Below are positions 1 through 6,031 of a DNA stretch of 26,104 nucleotides, piece after piece. The stretch covers positions 1 to 26,104 of IMG/VR virus record IMGVR_UViG_3300045926_000180; one strand, 5' to 3'. The notes under the pieces are model-generated. The model ran no database searches, was not told the DNA's origin, and saw nothing but the letters and a program-made list of their open reading frames with translations. The translations under genes were made by a program, and so were the position numbers. The stretch is from a virus. Every line of letters starts with the position of its first letter. Positions within the stretch are counted from its first letter, which is position 1.

Positions 1-92
1 CCCCGGCTTGTTCGGCGAGTTGCGACTGCGTGAGACGCGCAATCTGTCGGGCCGTTTTGAGCTTCATCGGTACCTTGAATGCGCATTCTGCG
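1..92. repeat. Left arm of a perfect inverted repeat of at least 92 bp
   Basis: Bases 1-92 are the exact reverse complement of 298-389, with no mismatch by hand alignment. The match stops between 92/93 and 297/298. The outer end is cut by the window edge, so the arm may be longer. The arm contains the first 22 codons of the XRE regulator read on the minus strand. It is either a real inverted duplication or a contig-end chimera. Confidence 0.95.
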
Positions 93-250
93 GCGCGACA
101 AAAGGCGTTGCGTTTCATCCGCAGCTTCGCGATCCCGATCCGCAGCGTATCCGCGAAGTGCTGCAACTCGCCCGCATCCATAGGGCCATTCTGCGACCGC
201 GCGAGCGGGGCTTCAAGCGTCAGCGTGGAAACGCGCAGTCGATTGACCAT
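1..250 (-). CDS. Partial minus-strand ORF ending in a second copy of the XRE helix-turn-helix
   Basis: Reading the minus strand from ATG at 250-248 gives 83 codons without a stop up to the left edge. The first 61 residues are unfamiliar (start MVNRLRVSTLTLEAP). From MKLKTARQIARLTQSQLAEQ onward the frame is identical to the + strand XRE gene at 323, because this part lies in the inverted repeat. The result is an apparent fusion of about 61 residues onto the regulator's N-terminus. No Shine-Dalgarno sequence precedes this ATG. If the inverted repeat is an amplification or assembly artefact, this ORF is not real as drawn. If it is genuine, it is a diverged second regulator. No function is assigned to the N-terminal part. 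Confidence 0.35.
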   Translation of the reverse strand, partial: MVNRLRVSTLTLEAPLARSQNGPMDAGELQHFADTLRIGIAKLRMKRNAFCRAAECAFKVPMKLKTARQIARLTQSQLAEQAG

Positions 251-276
251 ATTCGGCAATGACTATCGCACATGAC

Positions 277-310
277 TTGACATTGCGCAAGATGCTGCGC
301 AGAATGCGCA
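277..310 (+). promoter_or_regulatory. Putative promoter and operator of the XRE regulator
   Basis: TTGACA at 277-282 is followed after exactly 17 bases by CAGAAT at 300-305, a four-of-six match to TATAAT. The ATG at 323 would then have a short leader. Three copies of the palindrome TGCGCA lie at 284-289, 296-301 and 305-310, between and over the boxes; the last sits in the 12-bp palindrome GAATGCGCATTC. They look like autoregulatory operator half-sites. Inferred from sequence only. Confidence 0.5.
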
Positions 311-389
311 TTCAAGGTACCGATGAAGCTCAAAACGGCCCGACAGATTGCGCGTCTCACGCAGTCGCAACTCGCCGAACAAGCCGGGG
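298..389. repeat. Right arm of the perfect inverted repeat
   Basis: This is the exact reverse complement of 1-92. It covers the -10 box, the leader and the first 22 codons of the XRE gene that starts at 323. The 205-base interior (93-297) is unique and holds the -35 box on the right side. Confidence 0.95.
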
Positions 390-580
390 TCGACCCGGCG
401 CTGATCTCCCGCCTCGAGGCGGACACCCGGAGGACGAAGCGGCCCAGTTACGTCGCGATCGTCCGCATCAGTCGCGTGCTCAACCTCGCGCCCGATGAAT
501 TGTTTCCCGTGCCGCCCTACCGCCCACGGCGCCGCCGGCCGGCGCGGCCCGCGCGCGTCGCCGAAGGGACGGAGCCATGA
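323..580 (+). CDS. XRE/Cro-CI family helix-turn-helix regulator (85 aa)
   Basis: A small DNA-binding protein. The helix-turn-helix covers about residues 7-36, with the family pattern LTQSQLAEQAGVDPALISRL, followed by the usual recognition-helix tail and NLAPDELF near residue 60. The C-terminus is a basic arginine/proline tail. Family members act as phage repressors or early regulators that bind palindromic operators. Three TGCGCA boxes just upstream suggest autoregulation. The ATG at 323 is chosen because an in-frame stop (278-280) lies upstream with no other ATG or GTG between. The ribosome binding site is weak. The stop overlaps the next start (ATGA at 577). The first 22 codons are duplicated in inverse orientation at 1-67. 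Domain assignment is firm; the exact regulatory role is inferred. Confidence 0.85.
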   Translation: MKLKTARQIARLTQSQLAEQAGVDPALISRLEADTRRTKRPSYVAIVRISRVLNLAPDELFPVPPYRPRRRRPARPARVAEGTEP

Positions 581-819
581 CCGAGGAACGCTACGTCTCG
601 CTCGCGGAGCTCGCCGTCTACTCGACGCTGTCGCGGCGGCAATTGCGCCGGCTGACCGACGCCGCGATCCATCCGTTGCCGGCGCATCGCGTCGGCGCGC
701 GGCTGCTGTTCAAACTGAGCGAGTTCGACACCTGGGTGCGCGAACAGGCCGGGCGCCGACCCGCCGTGCGGCCGCTGCCGCCGAAACTAGCCCTCGCGGT
801 TAGGGGTCGCCGGTGCTGA
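577..819 (+). CDS. Excisionase/MerR-like helix-turn-helix DNA-binding protein (80 aa)
   Basis: Residues 5-55 fit the HTH_17 (excisionase-type winged helix) pattern: YVSLAELAVYSTLSRRQLRRL is followed by a proline, then PAHRVGARLLFKLSEFDTWV. In phages such proteins are excisionases, AlpA-like activators or replication-associated DNA binders. The first turn is SLAELAVYSTLS, and the RVGxRLLFK strand and SEFDTW helix form the wing end of the domain. ATG 577 overlaps the previous stop by four bases and has AAGGGA seven bases upstream. It is likely co-transcribed with the XRE gene. No integrase is visible in the window, so an excisionase role cannot be supported by context. The C-terminal 25 residues are basic and unstructured. 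Confidence 0.75.
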   Translation: MTEERYVSLAELAVYSTLSRRQLRRLTDAAIHPLPAHRVGARLLFKLSEFDTWVREQAGRRPAVRPLPPKLALAVRGRRC

Positions 820-862
820 CCCTCGTCTGCACACGAATCAGAGATCGGAAGGCAAAAGCGAA

Positions 863-1129
863 ATGCCGACAGCGAGCAATGTCCTCTGCGGGTGTGGTCG
901 ACTGATGCGGGTCCTGCGGAACTCCGTCACCGTCGAGGAGCTGCTCGAGGACGGCGCCCCCTACCGGCTCTGGGATGCCGATCTGTACCTCTGTGACGAT
1001 TGCGGCTCGGAAGTGATCACCGGCTTCGGCCGCGCGCCGTTCGCCGAGCACTGGCAGCCGGACTACGCCGACACGCGCGAGCGCCTGGCGCCGATCTATC
1101 CGGCGCGCTGCCGGGAAGAGGCCTCGTGA
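863..1129 (+). CDS. Small cysteine-containing (zinc-ribbon-like) phage protein (88 aa)
   Basis: Not recognised at family level. Cysteine pairs CGC (residues 9-11) and CDDC (about 44-47) bracket the sequence and could bind one zinc ion. The middle has LWDADLYLCDDCGSEV followed by an aromatic PFAEHWQPDY stretch. Similar short proteins are common in phage early regions, with unknown roles. GGAAGG lies upstream of ATG 863. The stop TGA at 1127-1129 shares a base with the ATG of the next gene (TGATG), so translation is probably coupled. Zinc binding is inferred from cysteine spacing only. Confidence 0.65.
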   Translation: MPTASNVLCGCGRLMRVLRNSVTVEELLEDGAPYRLWDADLYLCDDCGSEVITGFGRAPFAEHWQPDYADTRERLAPIYPARCREEAS

Positions 1130-1362
1130 TGGCCCCGCCCAAACAGCTCTCGCTCCCGCTCGCGGCCAAGACCCCGACCGCTCGGCCACGGACGTCACCC
1201 GAGGCCGACCGCGAGGCCGCCATCGCCGCGTCGGGGCGCTACCTTGACGCGATCGAGACGCGCGCGAAGACTGCGCCAGGCGCACTCGCGGTCGATCGGA
1301 CAAATACGCTGGTTGATGTCGCGCAGCGACGGCGCCGGCTGCAGCAGGCGAAGAGGCGCTAG
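1129..1362 (+). CDS. Hypothetical basic protein (77 aa)
   Basis: Starts at ATG 1129, coupled to the preceding stop. An earlier in-frame ATG at 1000 exists, but it lies inside the previous gene and would read that gene out of frame. The protein begins MAPPKQLSLPL, is alanine- and arginine-rich, and ends in a basic segment (QRRRRLQQAKRR). The middle (EADREAAIAASGRYLDAIET) is predicted helical. The stop TAG overlaps the next GTG by one base (TAGTG). Function unknown. Its place in a chain of overlapping early genes supports it being translated. Confidence 0.6.
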   Translation: MAPPKQLSLPLAAKTPTARPRTSPEADREAAIAASGRYLDAIETRAKTAPGALAVDRTNTLVDVAQRRRRLQQAKRR

Positions 1363-1619
1363 TGCGGATCGGCCCCGTCCTCGTCGTCGATTCGTGGTTC
1401 ATCGAAGGGCCGAAGGCCCTGCAGAGCCACTACATCATCGACGTCCAGCCGCCGCAGCCGCCCTGGGCGCCGCGCACCCGGCTGATCACCCGCGACCGCG
1501 GCCTCTACTCCGACTGCCTCGGCGTCGAAGGTCTGAAAATTCCCGTGCTGATCGGTTTCTCCCGCGTCGGCGATCAGAACGTCCTCGAGTGGGTCGAGCT
1601 GGCGGAGAAGGACTCGTGA
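1362..1619 (+). CDS. Hypothetical protein (85 aa)
   Basis: GTG start at 1362 overlaps the previous TAG stop by one base. The protein alternates hydrophobic and polar residues (MRIGPVLVVDSWFIEG, then HYIIDVQPPQPPWAP) and looks like a small mixed alpha/beta fold. No membrane segment, no cysteine cluster, no known motif. GC-rich third positions agree with real coding. The stop overlaps the next GTG (GTGA at 1616). Function not recognised. Confidence 0.6.
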   Translation: MRIGPVLVVDSWFIEGPKALQSHYIIDVQPPQPPWAPRTRLITRDRGLYSDCLGVEGLKIPVLIGFSRVGDQNVLEWVELAEKDS

Positions 1620-1864
1620 GACGCGCGCGCTGCTGGTGGTGCGGCTGGCCGCGGCAGAAACCCGGCGCCGTGGTCCGGCACGCGCCGGACTGTGTGCTGC
1701 TCTCGGGCGTGCCGGATCAGCGAACGTTCGAGTGGGACAGAAACAAAACGGAACACAACGATGGCCCGAACAACAGCAGCACTCGTGCGGCGCAGCGACG
1801 ATCTCGAACCCTATGCAGCGCGGATCAATCAAGCGCTGGGGAAGACTGTCGAGGCGATCTTTGA
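1616..1864 (+). CDS. Small zinc-finger-like protein running into the next gene (83 aa)
   Basis: GTG at 1616 overlaps the previous stop as GTGA and has AGAAGGA three bases upstream. The first 45 residues look real: CWWCGWP (Cys-x2-Cys), then HAPDC (His-x3-Cys), which could form a small zinc knuckle, with GC-rich third positions. From about base 1738 the codons become AT-richer and the reading frame overlaps the DUF3102-like gene (start 1761) by 104 bases. This tail (asparagine/serine/arginine-rich) is probably not original. The gene may have lost its own 3' end where the lower-GC cassette joined. It could also be spurious. Confidence 0.4.
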   Translation: MRRARCWWCGWPRQKPGAVVRHAPDCVLLSGVPDQRTFEWDRNKTEHNDGPNNSSTRAAQRRSRTLCSADQSSAGEDCRGDL

Positions 1865-2357
1865 AACCGGGCGCTTGCTGCTCGAGGCGCGCGACAAGCT
1901 CGAACACGGCAAGTGGGAGCGGCTGTTTGCAGAAGGCCGCGTACCGATCTCCGTTGCGACGGCGCGGAAGTTTATCGAAATCTACAAACGGCGCGAGATG
2001 CTGACAAATCGTTCCGATCGGAACGATTTGCCGCCGTCATGGACGATTCTGTACGCCCTCGCTCGCTTGCCTGATGACACGCTCGCCTGGGCACACGAAC
2101 AGAAAAAGATCACGGCCGATCTTGAAACAAAAGATGTTGCGCGCCTGCGATCGGAATACGACGGCGCCGAGTTGCCTTCATCCCAACCTGCTAACGCGCC
2201 AATAGGCGCACGAACTCCCGGGTCAGAACTCGTAACGAAGATCGAACGGCTTCTCAACGGGACCATCGAGAAGCTCTCACCCGACGATCGCGATTACGTC
2301 GTGTGCATGTTGCGCGAAACGCTCGAACGTCTCGTCACCAAAGGGGAGGCCTCGTAA
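1761..2357 (+). CDS. DUF3102-like protein (198 aa)
   Basis: Residues 20-75 show the DUF3102-type pattern seen in phage and plasmid proteins: INQALGKTVEAIFETGRLLLEA, then EHGKWERLF and SVATARKFIEI. The family is found on mobile elements, often with a helix-turn-helix-like fold, and its role is not settled. The C-terminal 50 residues (ELVTKIERLLNGTIEKL, YVVCMLRETLERLV) form predicted helices. ATG 1761 is preferred over an in-frame ATG at 1692 because the upstream extension is cysteine/arginine-rich and lies in another gene. The base composition is visibly lower in GC than its neighbours on the left. It ends one base before the GHKL ATPase gene, so the two are almost certainly one transcription unit. 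A 26-bp palindrome lies inside (2005-2030). Confidence 0.75.
   Translation: MARTTAALVRRSDDLEPYAARINQALGKTVEAIFETGRLLLEARDKLEHGKWERLFAEGRVPISVATARKFIEIYKRREMLTNRSDRNDLPPSWTILYALARLPDDTLAWAHEQKKITADLETKDVARLRSEYDGAELPSSQPANAPIGARTPGSELVTKIERLLNGTIEKLSPDDRDYVVCMLRETLERLVTKGEAS
2005..2030. repeat. Perfect 26-bp palindrome inside the DUF3102-like gene
   Basis: The sequence reads CAAATCGTTCC-GATC-GGAACGATTTG and equals its own reverse complement over all 26 bases. It encodes part of an asparagine/arginine/aspartate-rich linker. Its core, GTTCCG facing CGGAAC, recurs in the 24-bp palindrome at 8415-8438. Confidence 0.95.
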
Positions 2358-3755
2358 ATGGATATCCGACCCAAGACGCATCTGATCGAATCGATCCGAC
2401 ACGACAAACAGAACTGGTCGATCCTGCTGGCCGAGGCGATCGACAACGCCCTCGACGCCGGGGCGCGTCATGTCGCCATCGCGGTCACGGGATCGCGCGT
2501 CGAGATCGCGGACGATGGCGAAGGGATCACCAGGGCTCGCGAAAAGGCGATCGTGCGATTCGGCGACCATCAGCCGATGGCGACGACCGCCCTCGGCCGC
2601 TATGGGATCGGGTTCAAGTACAACGCGGTCAACGCGAGCGATCGGTTTCTCGTTGAGAGTAGTTCGCGTGATGGCCGCATGCGCCTGGTCGTCGAGAGTT
2701 GGACGCGGCTGAGTCAAAGCGGCGAATGGGAAATCCCTGATCCGTTGTGGCAATCCTTGCGGGTCACTGGCGCGCCGACCGGAACAACGATCATCCTCGA
2801 GCGCCTCCGATGGAAGGAACCCCGCGAGCGGGAACTACTGCGGGCACGCGAGGAATTAACCCGAATGTTCAATCCGGCCCTCATGGCCGGCGTTGCGGTC
2901 GTGGTCAACCGCAGCGACCTCCAGCCGATTCAGGAACCGGAACTCTCCGACGCAATCGACACCGTTGTCCATTTGACGGACGGGAAGTCGGCGCACGTGC
3001 GCGCGGGATACCTCGTCATGCCAGGGCGGATTCACCACGTCGATGTGTCCTATAAGCATCGAGTGATCGAGAAGGAATCTACATTCGGATGCGATGACTA
3101 TAGCGGCCTCAGCCGATTGTTTGCACGCGTCGAACTCAGCGGTCCGTGGGTCTTGAGTCGGTTCAAGGACGAACTCCTCGATGCCGACCGCGAGAATCTT
3201 GAGTCGGCTGTGCTCGAGATCCTGACGCCGATCCTCGAGAAGTGTCACAGCGCGCAACTCGATTTGAACGTCGATCAGATGACCGGCCTACTCAATGACA
3301 TGTTGCCGCTAGAACTTCAGAACACGCGACCGAAGCGGACCGCTCCATCACGACCGTCGCAGACGTCACGTCGGAGACGCCCGCATGGCGAGACACGGGA
3401 CGCGCCGCCCGCGCCCAACGGACCGACACGTCAACTACAAAGTCCTCAACGGAAACTCCTGATTGCGTTCGAGGACCGACTGTCCGACGAGTACGGCTAT
3501 GGACAAGTGAAGGGAGGTAAACCAGATCGCATCGAGCTCGCGCGCGATAACCCAGACATTCAGCGATGGCTGTCGTTCCGCGACAAGGACGAGGGCAAGC
3601 GGGCACTCTACGCCGTCGCAATAGCACTCTACGAGCACTTCAAGGAAACGACTCAACGACAAATCAGTCTCGAATTTGCAAATGAACCCTTCGGCCGTCG
3701 GGTCTGGCTCACTCGGCAGCGGCAACCGATCGACGTTGAAGAAAAGGGAGCTTGA
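2358..3755 (+). CDS. GHKL-fold ATPase, MORC/HSP90-like (465 aa)
   Basis: The N-terminal 150 residues carry all Bergerat-fold ATP-binding motifs: N box EAIDNALDAGA (residues 26-36, with Glu26 and Asn30), G1 box ADDGEGI (51-57), G2 box LGRYGIGFK (79-87) and a G3-like GTTIIL (142-147). GRYGIGFK is closest to MORC and related HATPase_c_3 proteins; MutL and gyrase differ there. No histidine-kinase H box and no recognisable MutL C-terminal domain are seen. Residues about 150-320 may be a transducer-like region. A basic proline-rich linker (about 325-365) precedes a C-terminal domain (about 370-455, FEDRLSDEYGYGQV to RRVWLTRQ) that I do not recognise. It starts directly after the DUF3102-like stop and shares its lower GC. 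ATP binding is well supported. The biological role (recombination, DNA clamp, or defence/anti-defence) is not shown by the sequence. Confidence 0.8.
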   Translation: MDIRPKTHLIESIRHDKQNWSILLAEAIDNALDAGARHVAIAVTGSRVEIADDGEGITRAREKAIVRFGDHQPMATTALGRYGIGFKYNAVNASDRFLVESSSRDGRMRLVVESWTRLSQSGEWEIPDPLWQSLRVTGAPTGTTIILERLRWKEPRERELLRAREELTRMFNPALMAGVAVVVNRSDLQPIQEPELSDAIDTVVHLTDGKSAHVRAGYLVMPGRIHHVDVSYKHRVIEKESTFGCDDYSGLSRLFARVELSGPWVLSRFKDELLDADRENLESAVLEILTPILEKCHSAQLDLNVDQMTGLLNDMLPLELQNTRPKRTAPSRPSQTSRRRRPHGETRDAPPAPNGPTRQLQSPQRKLLIAFEDRLSDEYGYGQVKGGKPDRIELARDNPDIQRWLSFRDKDEGKRALYAVAIALYEHFKETTQRQISLEFANEPFGRRVWLTRQRQPIDVEEKGA

Positions 3756-3760
3756 TTCCA

Positions 3761-4639
3761 ATGACGATCGACGCGCCCGGCATCTACGACATGCCCGCCG
3801 CGGCCTACCATGCCGACCCCTGCCCCGCGCCGTCCCTCTCCTGCTCGATCGCGGTGAAGCTGTGCCAGGCGTCGCCGGCGCACGCCCGCGCCGCGCATCC
3901 GCGCCTGACCCCGGACGCCGTCGAGGAGAAGGCCGAGGCCTTTGATCTGGGCACCGTCGCGCACGCGCTCTTGCTCGAGGGCAGCGATGCCCGCGTCGCG
4001 GTGATCGACGCCAAGGACTTTCGGACGAAAGCCGCGCAGGAGGCGCGGGACGCCGCCTACGCCGCCGGCCAGTGTCCGATCCTCGCGGCGCGCTGGACCG
4101 ACGTCCAGGCGATGGTCGCCGCCGCGCGCGGCCAGCTCGATGCCCACCGCGACGGCGGGCGCGCGATGTTCACCAGCGGCAAGCCGGAGCAGACCGTGAT
4201 CTGGCAGGAGGCCGGCGGCGTCTGGTGCCGCGCGCGGCTCGACTATCTGCGGCTGGCGGCCGACGGGCCGGCCGTCGACGACTACAAGACCACCAGCGGC
4301 TCGGCGAACCCGGAACACTGGAGCCGATCGCTCTTCGACCGCGGCGGCGATCTGCAGGCGGCCTGGTACCGGCGCGCCGTCCTGCACGTCACCGGCGTCG
4401 AGCCGACGTTTCGCTACGCGGTGCAGGAGACGTTTCCGCCCTACGCGCTGTCGGTGATCAGCCTCGGGCCCGACGCGCTGCTCCTGGCCGAGAAGAAGTG
4501 TCTCTACGCGCTCGAGCAGTGGACGCGCTGCCTGGCGCGCAACGAGTGGCCGTCGTATCCGCGCGAGACGGCCTACGCCGGCCTGCCGCCGTGGGAAGAG
4601 GCGCGCTGGCTCGAGCGCGAGCTGCGGGAGGCGTCGTAG
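3761..4639 (+). CDS. PD-(D/E)XK nuclease, RecE/exonuclease VIII-like (292 aa)
   Basis: The RecB/Cas4/RecE nuclease fold is visible in order: GTVAH (His68), EQTVIW (Glu143), RARLDYL (Asp161), VDDYKTT (Asp174-Lys176) and QAAWYRRAV (Gln199), the usual motif set for metal-dependent DNA exonucleases. The N-terminus (GIYDMPAAAYHADP, then SLSCSIAVKL) matches the phage DUF3799/exodeoxyribonuclease 8 type. It probably resects double-stranded ends to give single strands for annealing, acting with the RecA-fold protein at 6028. ATG 3761 is chosen because AAGGGAG at 3744-3750 lies ten bases upstream. A TTG at 3752 overlaps the previous stop but is only one base from that site. GC content is high again, unlike the two genes before it. 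Confidence 0.85.
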   Translation: MTIDAPGIYDMPAAAYHADPCPAPSLSCSIAVKLCQASPAHARAAHPRLTPDAVEEKAEAFDLGTVAHALLLEGSDARVAVIDAKDFRTKAAQEARDAAYAAGQCPILAARWTDVQAMVAAARGQLDAHRDGGRAMFTSGKPEQTVIWQEAGGVWCRARLDYLRLAADGPAVDDYKTTSGSANPEHWSRSLFDRGGDLQAAWYRRAVLHVTGVEPTFRYAVQETFPPYALSVISLGPDALLLAEKKCLYALEQWTRCLARNEWPSYPRETAYAGLPPWEEARWLERELREAS

Positions 4640-4651
4640 CCATGAAGCGCA

Positions 4652-4675
4652 CAGGCAGGCAGGCAGGCAGGCAGG
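4652..4675. repeat. Tetranucleotide microsatellite (CAGG)x6
   Basis: Six perfect CAGG units run from 4652 to 4675. The last unit, extended to CAGGG, supplies the AGGG Shine-Dalgarno sequence eight bases before ATG 4685. Slippage would change the number of AGG ribosome-binding options upstream of the winged-helix gene. Confidence 0.95.
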
Positions 4676-4684
4676 GCAAACGTG

Positions 4685-5089
4685 ATGCCGCCCTCCACCA
4701 GCCACATCGGACGAGCGATCACGGAGCTGGAAGCCGAGCGCGCCCATCTGTCGGCGCGCCTCGCCAAACTGGACGAGGCGATCACGACGATGCGCGCGCT
4801 GTTCCACTTGCCGCGGGTGGAGGCGGGCGCGCGCACCCTGACGCGGCGGCACGCGGCGCCGGCGTCGAACGGCAACGGCCACGACACCGACACGGCGAGA
4901 AGGATCCTCCACGTCCTCGCCGCCGGCGCGATGTCGCCACGAGAGATCTCAGCGCGGCTCGGGATCGATCGGAGCCATCTGCGGCGACCGTTGAAAGAGC
5001 TCGAGCTCGCCGGCGTCATCGTCGCGACCGGCGCGACGGCGAATCGGCGGCTCGCGCTGGCCGGGCCGCCGGCGAAGGAGGTGCCCTGA
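4685..5089 (+). CDS. Coiled-coil plus winged-helix DNA-binding protein (134 aa)
   Basis: Residues 8-42 form a heptad-like helix (AITELEAERAHLSARLAKLD) expected to dimerise. After a basic linker, residues 68-125 form a winged helix: TARRILHVLAAGAMSPREIS, RLGIDRSHLRRPLKELELAG and a wing VIVATGATANRRLAL. This is the MarR/IclR-type layout used by many phage regulators. ATG 4685 has AGGG at 4673-4676; a GTG at 4682 is an alternative. The (CAGG)6 repeat lies just upstream. The stop overlaps the next ATG (TGATG). A regulator is likely; target unknown. Confidence 0.7.
   Translation: MPPSTSHIGRAITELEAERAHLSARLAKLDEAITTMRALFHLPRVEAGARTLTRRHAAPASNGNGHDTDTARRILHVLAAGAMSPREISARLGIDRSHLRRPLKELELAGVIVATGATANRRLALAGPPAKEVP
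5075..5083 (+). promoter_or_regulatory. Near-perfect ribosome binding site pointing at ATG 5089
   Basis: AAGGAGGTG at 5075-5083 matches the anti-Shine-Dalgarno sequence fully and sits five bases before ATG 5089. That ATG opens a 56-codon frame (to 5259) with poor coding character. The better coding frame (5109 or 5112 onward) is offset by one base. Confidence 0.8.
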
Positions 5090-5108
5090 TGTCGCTGTCA
5101 GAACGACC

Positions 5109-5312
5109 GTGGTGTACGGCGAGACCTTGCTCGACGCACGCAGGAGACTCGAGGAGTCGCTGCGACTCCAGCGCATCGCGCGTGCGGCGCCGCCCGTGGC
5201 GACGTTCGATGGCCGCCTGCAGGCCTGGCGCGACGCGAAAGGCGAGTGCGAGGAATTAGTCACCATCTGGAGCGGCGGTGAGGGCTTGACGTCGTTTGGT
5301 CGGCAACGATGA
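5109..5312 (+). CDS. Hypothetical protein, start uncertain, possible frameshift (67 aa)
   Basis: The frame that starts with GTG 5109 (or 5112) has GC-rich third codon positions and a protein-like sequence: an amphipathic helix LLDARRRLEESLRLQRIARA, then FDGRLQAWRDAKGECEELVT. It has no ribosome binding site of its own. The very strong site at 5075-5083 serves ATG 5089 in another frame, whose product would be an arginine/serine/cysteine-rich 56-mer. One missing or extra base between 5089 and 5112 would join that ATG to this frame. So this is either a frameshifted gene, a sequencing error, or two overlapping ORFs. Function not recognised. Confidence 0.5.
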   Translation: MVYGETLLDARRRLEESLRLQRIARAAPPVATFDGRLQAWRDAKGECEELVTIWSGGEGLTSFGRQR

Positions 5313-5337
5313 CTTTTGCTGAGAGACACGAGGCGTG

Positions 5338-5538
5338 ATGAGCACCGTCGACCCAAACGTCTACGACCTGGCCGAGCGCTTCGTCGACGACGCCCTCGCC
5401 GAGGCGCCGCGCGCGGTGTCGGACGTCCAGCGCCTCACCTACATCCACCGCGTCGCCGAGGCGCTGCAGCGCGCCATCGAAGGCGAGTGCAGCGTCATCG
5501 AGGCCGAGCTCCTGGAGGCGTCACATGAGCGGCGTTAA
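5338..5538 (+). CDS. Hypothetical helical protein (66 aa)
   Basis: Starts at ATG 5338 (a GTG at 5335 is also possible) with a short GAGG at 5329-5332. The product is acidic and almost wholly helical (VYDLAERFVDDALAEAPRAV, then YIHRVAEALQRAIEGE), with no cysteine and no membrane segment. It overlaps the HNH gene that follows by 14 bases. Function not recognised. The good third-position GC bias supports it. Confidence 0.55.
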   Translation: MSTVDPNVYDLAERFVDDALAEAPRAVSDVQRLTYIHRVAEALQRAIEGECSVIEAELLEASHERR

Positions 5539-6031
5539 GGGACACGGGAATCCGAACGGCCGGCCGAAGCACGGGCATTCGCCAGGCAGCGGATGGAGCG
5601 AGACCTACGCCTCGTGGGTGAACATGCACTCCCGCTGTCGGTATTCGACACAGAAAGGGTTTCGCTACTGCGGCGCGAAGGGCATTCAGGTGTGCGAGCG
5701 CTGGCAGACCTTCGAGCACTTCCTGGCAGACATGGGGCCGCGTCCCTCTCGGGCGCATTCGCTCGATCGCATTCGACGGGACGAGCACTACGGGCCGGGC
5801 AACTGTCGATGGGCGACGCGACGAGAGCAGGACCGGAATAAGCAGCAGACGGTTCTCGTCACGATCGGGAACCGCACCATGTGCGCCACGGATTGGGCGC
5901 TTGAGAACGGCCTTCGGCCATCAACGGTCTTGGCTCGCATCTACAAGCTGGGATGGGATCCCGTTCTTGCCGTGAGTACCCCGGCCACGCATCGGCGTCG
6001 CCTCTACCTGCACGGCGAAAGGATCGCGTGA
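5525..6031 (+). CDS. HNH-like free-standing endonuclease (168 aa)
   Basis: Matches a common phage family with the pattern W-x2-M-x2-RC, YCGAKGIQVCERW, F-x2-FLADMG-x-RP, SLDRIRRDEHYGPGNCRWAT and REQDRNK. These are HNH-superfamily nucleases related to homing endonucleases. Here the set is complete: MHSRC near residues 35-39, VCERWQTFEHFLADMG near 56-71, and the His-Asp-Asn active-site region from SLDR to NCRW. A C-terminal segment (CATDWALENGLRPSTVLARI) looks like a helix-turn-helix or NUMOD-type DNA-binding module. The base composition is lower in GC than the flanks, fitting a mobile gene. It starts at ATG 5525 inside the previous gene and ends with GTGA overlapping the NTPase gene. No intron is apparent. 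Confidence 0.75.
   Translation: MSGVKGHGNPNGRPKHGHSPGSGWSETYASWVNMHSRCRYSTQKGFRYCGAKGIQVCERWQTFEHFLADMGPRPSRAHSLDRIRRDEHYGPGNCRWATRREQDRNKQQTVLVTIGNRTMCATDWALENGLRPSTVLARIYKLGWDPVLAVSTPATHRRRLYLHGERIA

Noticed and set aside
4642-5259. Long + strand frame through the winged-helix gene from ATG 4642
   Set aside because: It is arginine/glycine/alanine-rich and off the frame with good third-position GC, so it is a shadow.
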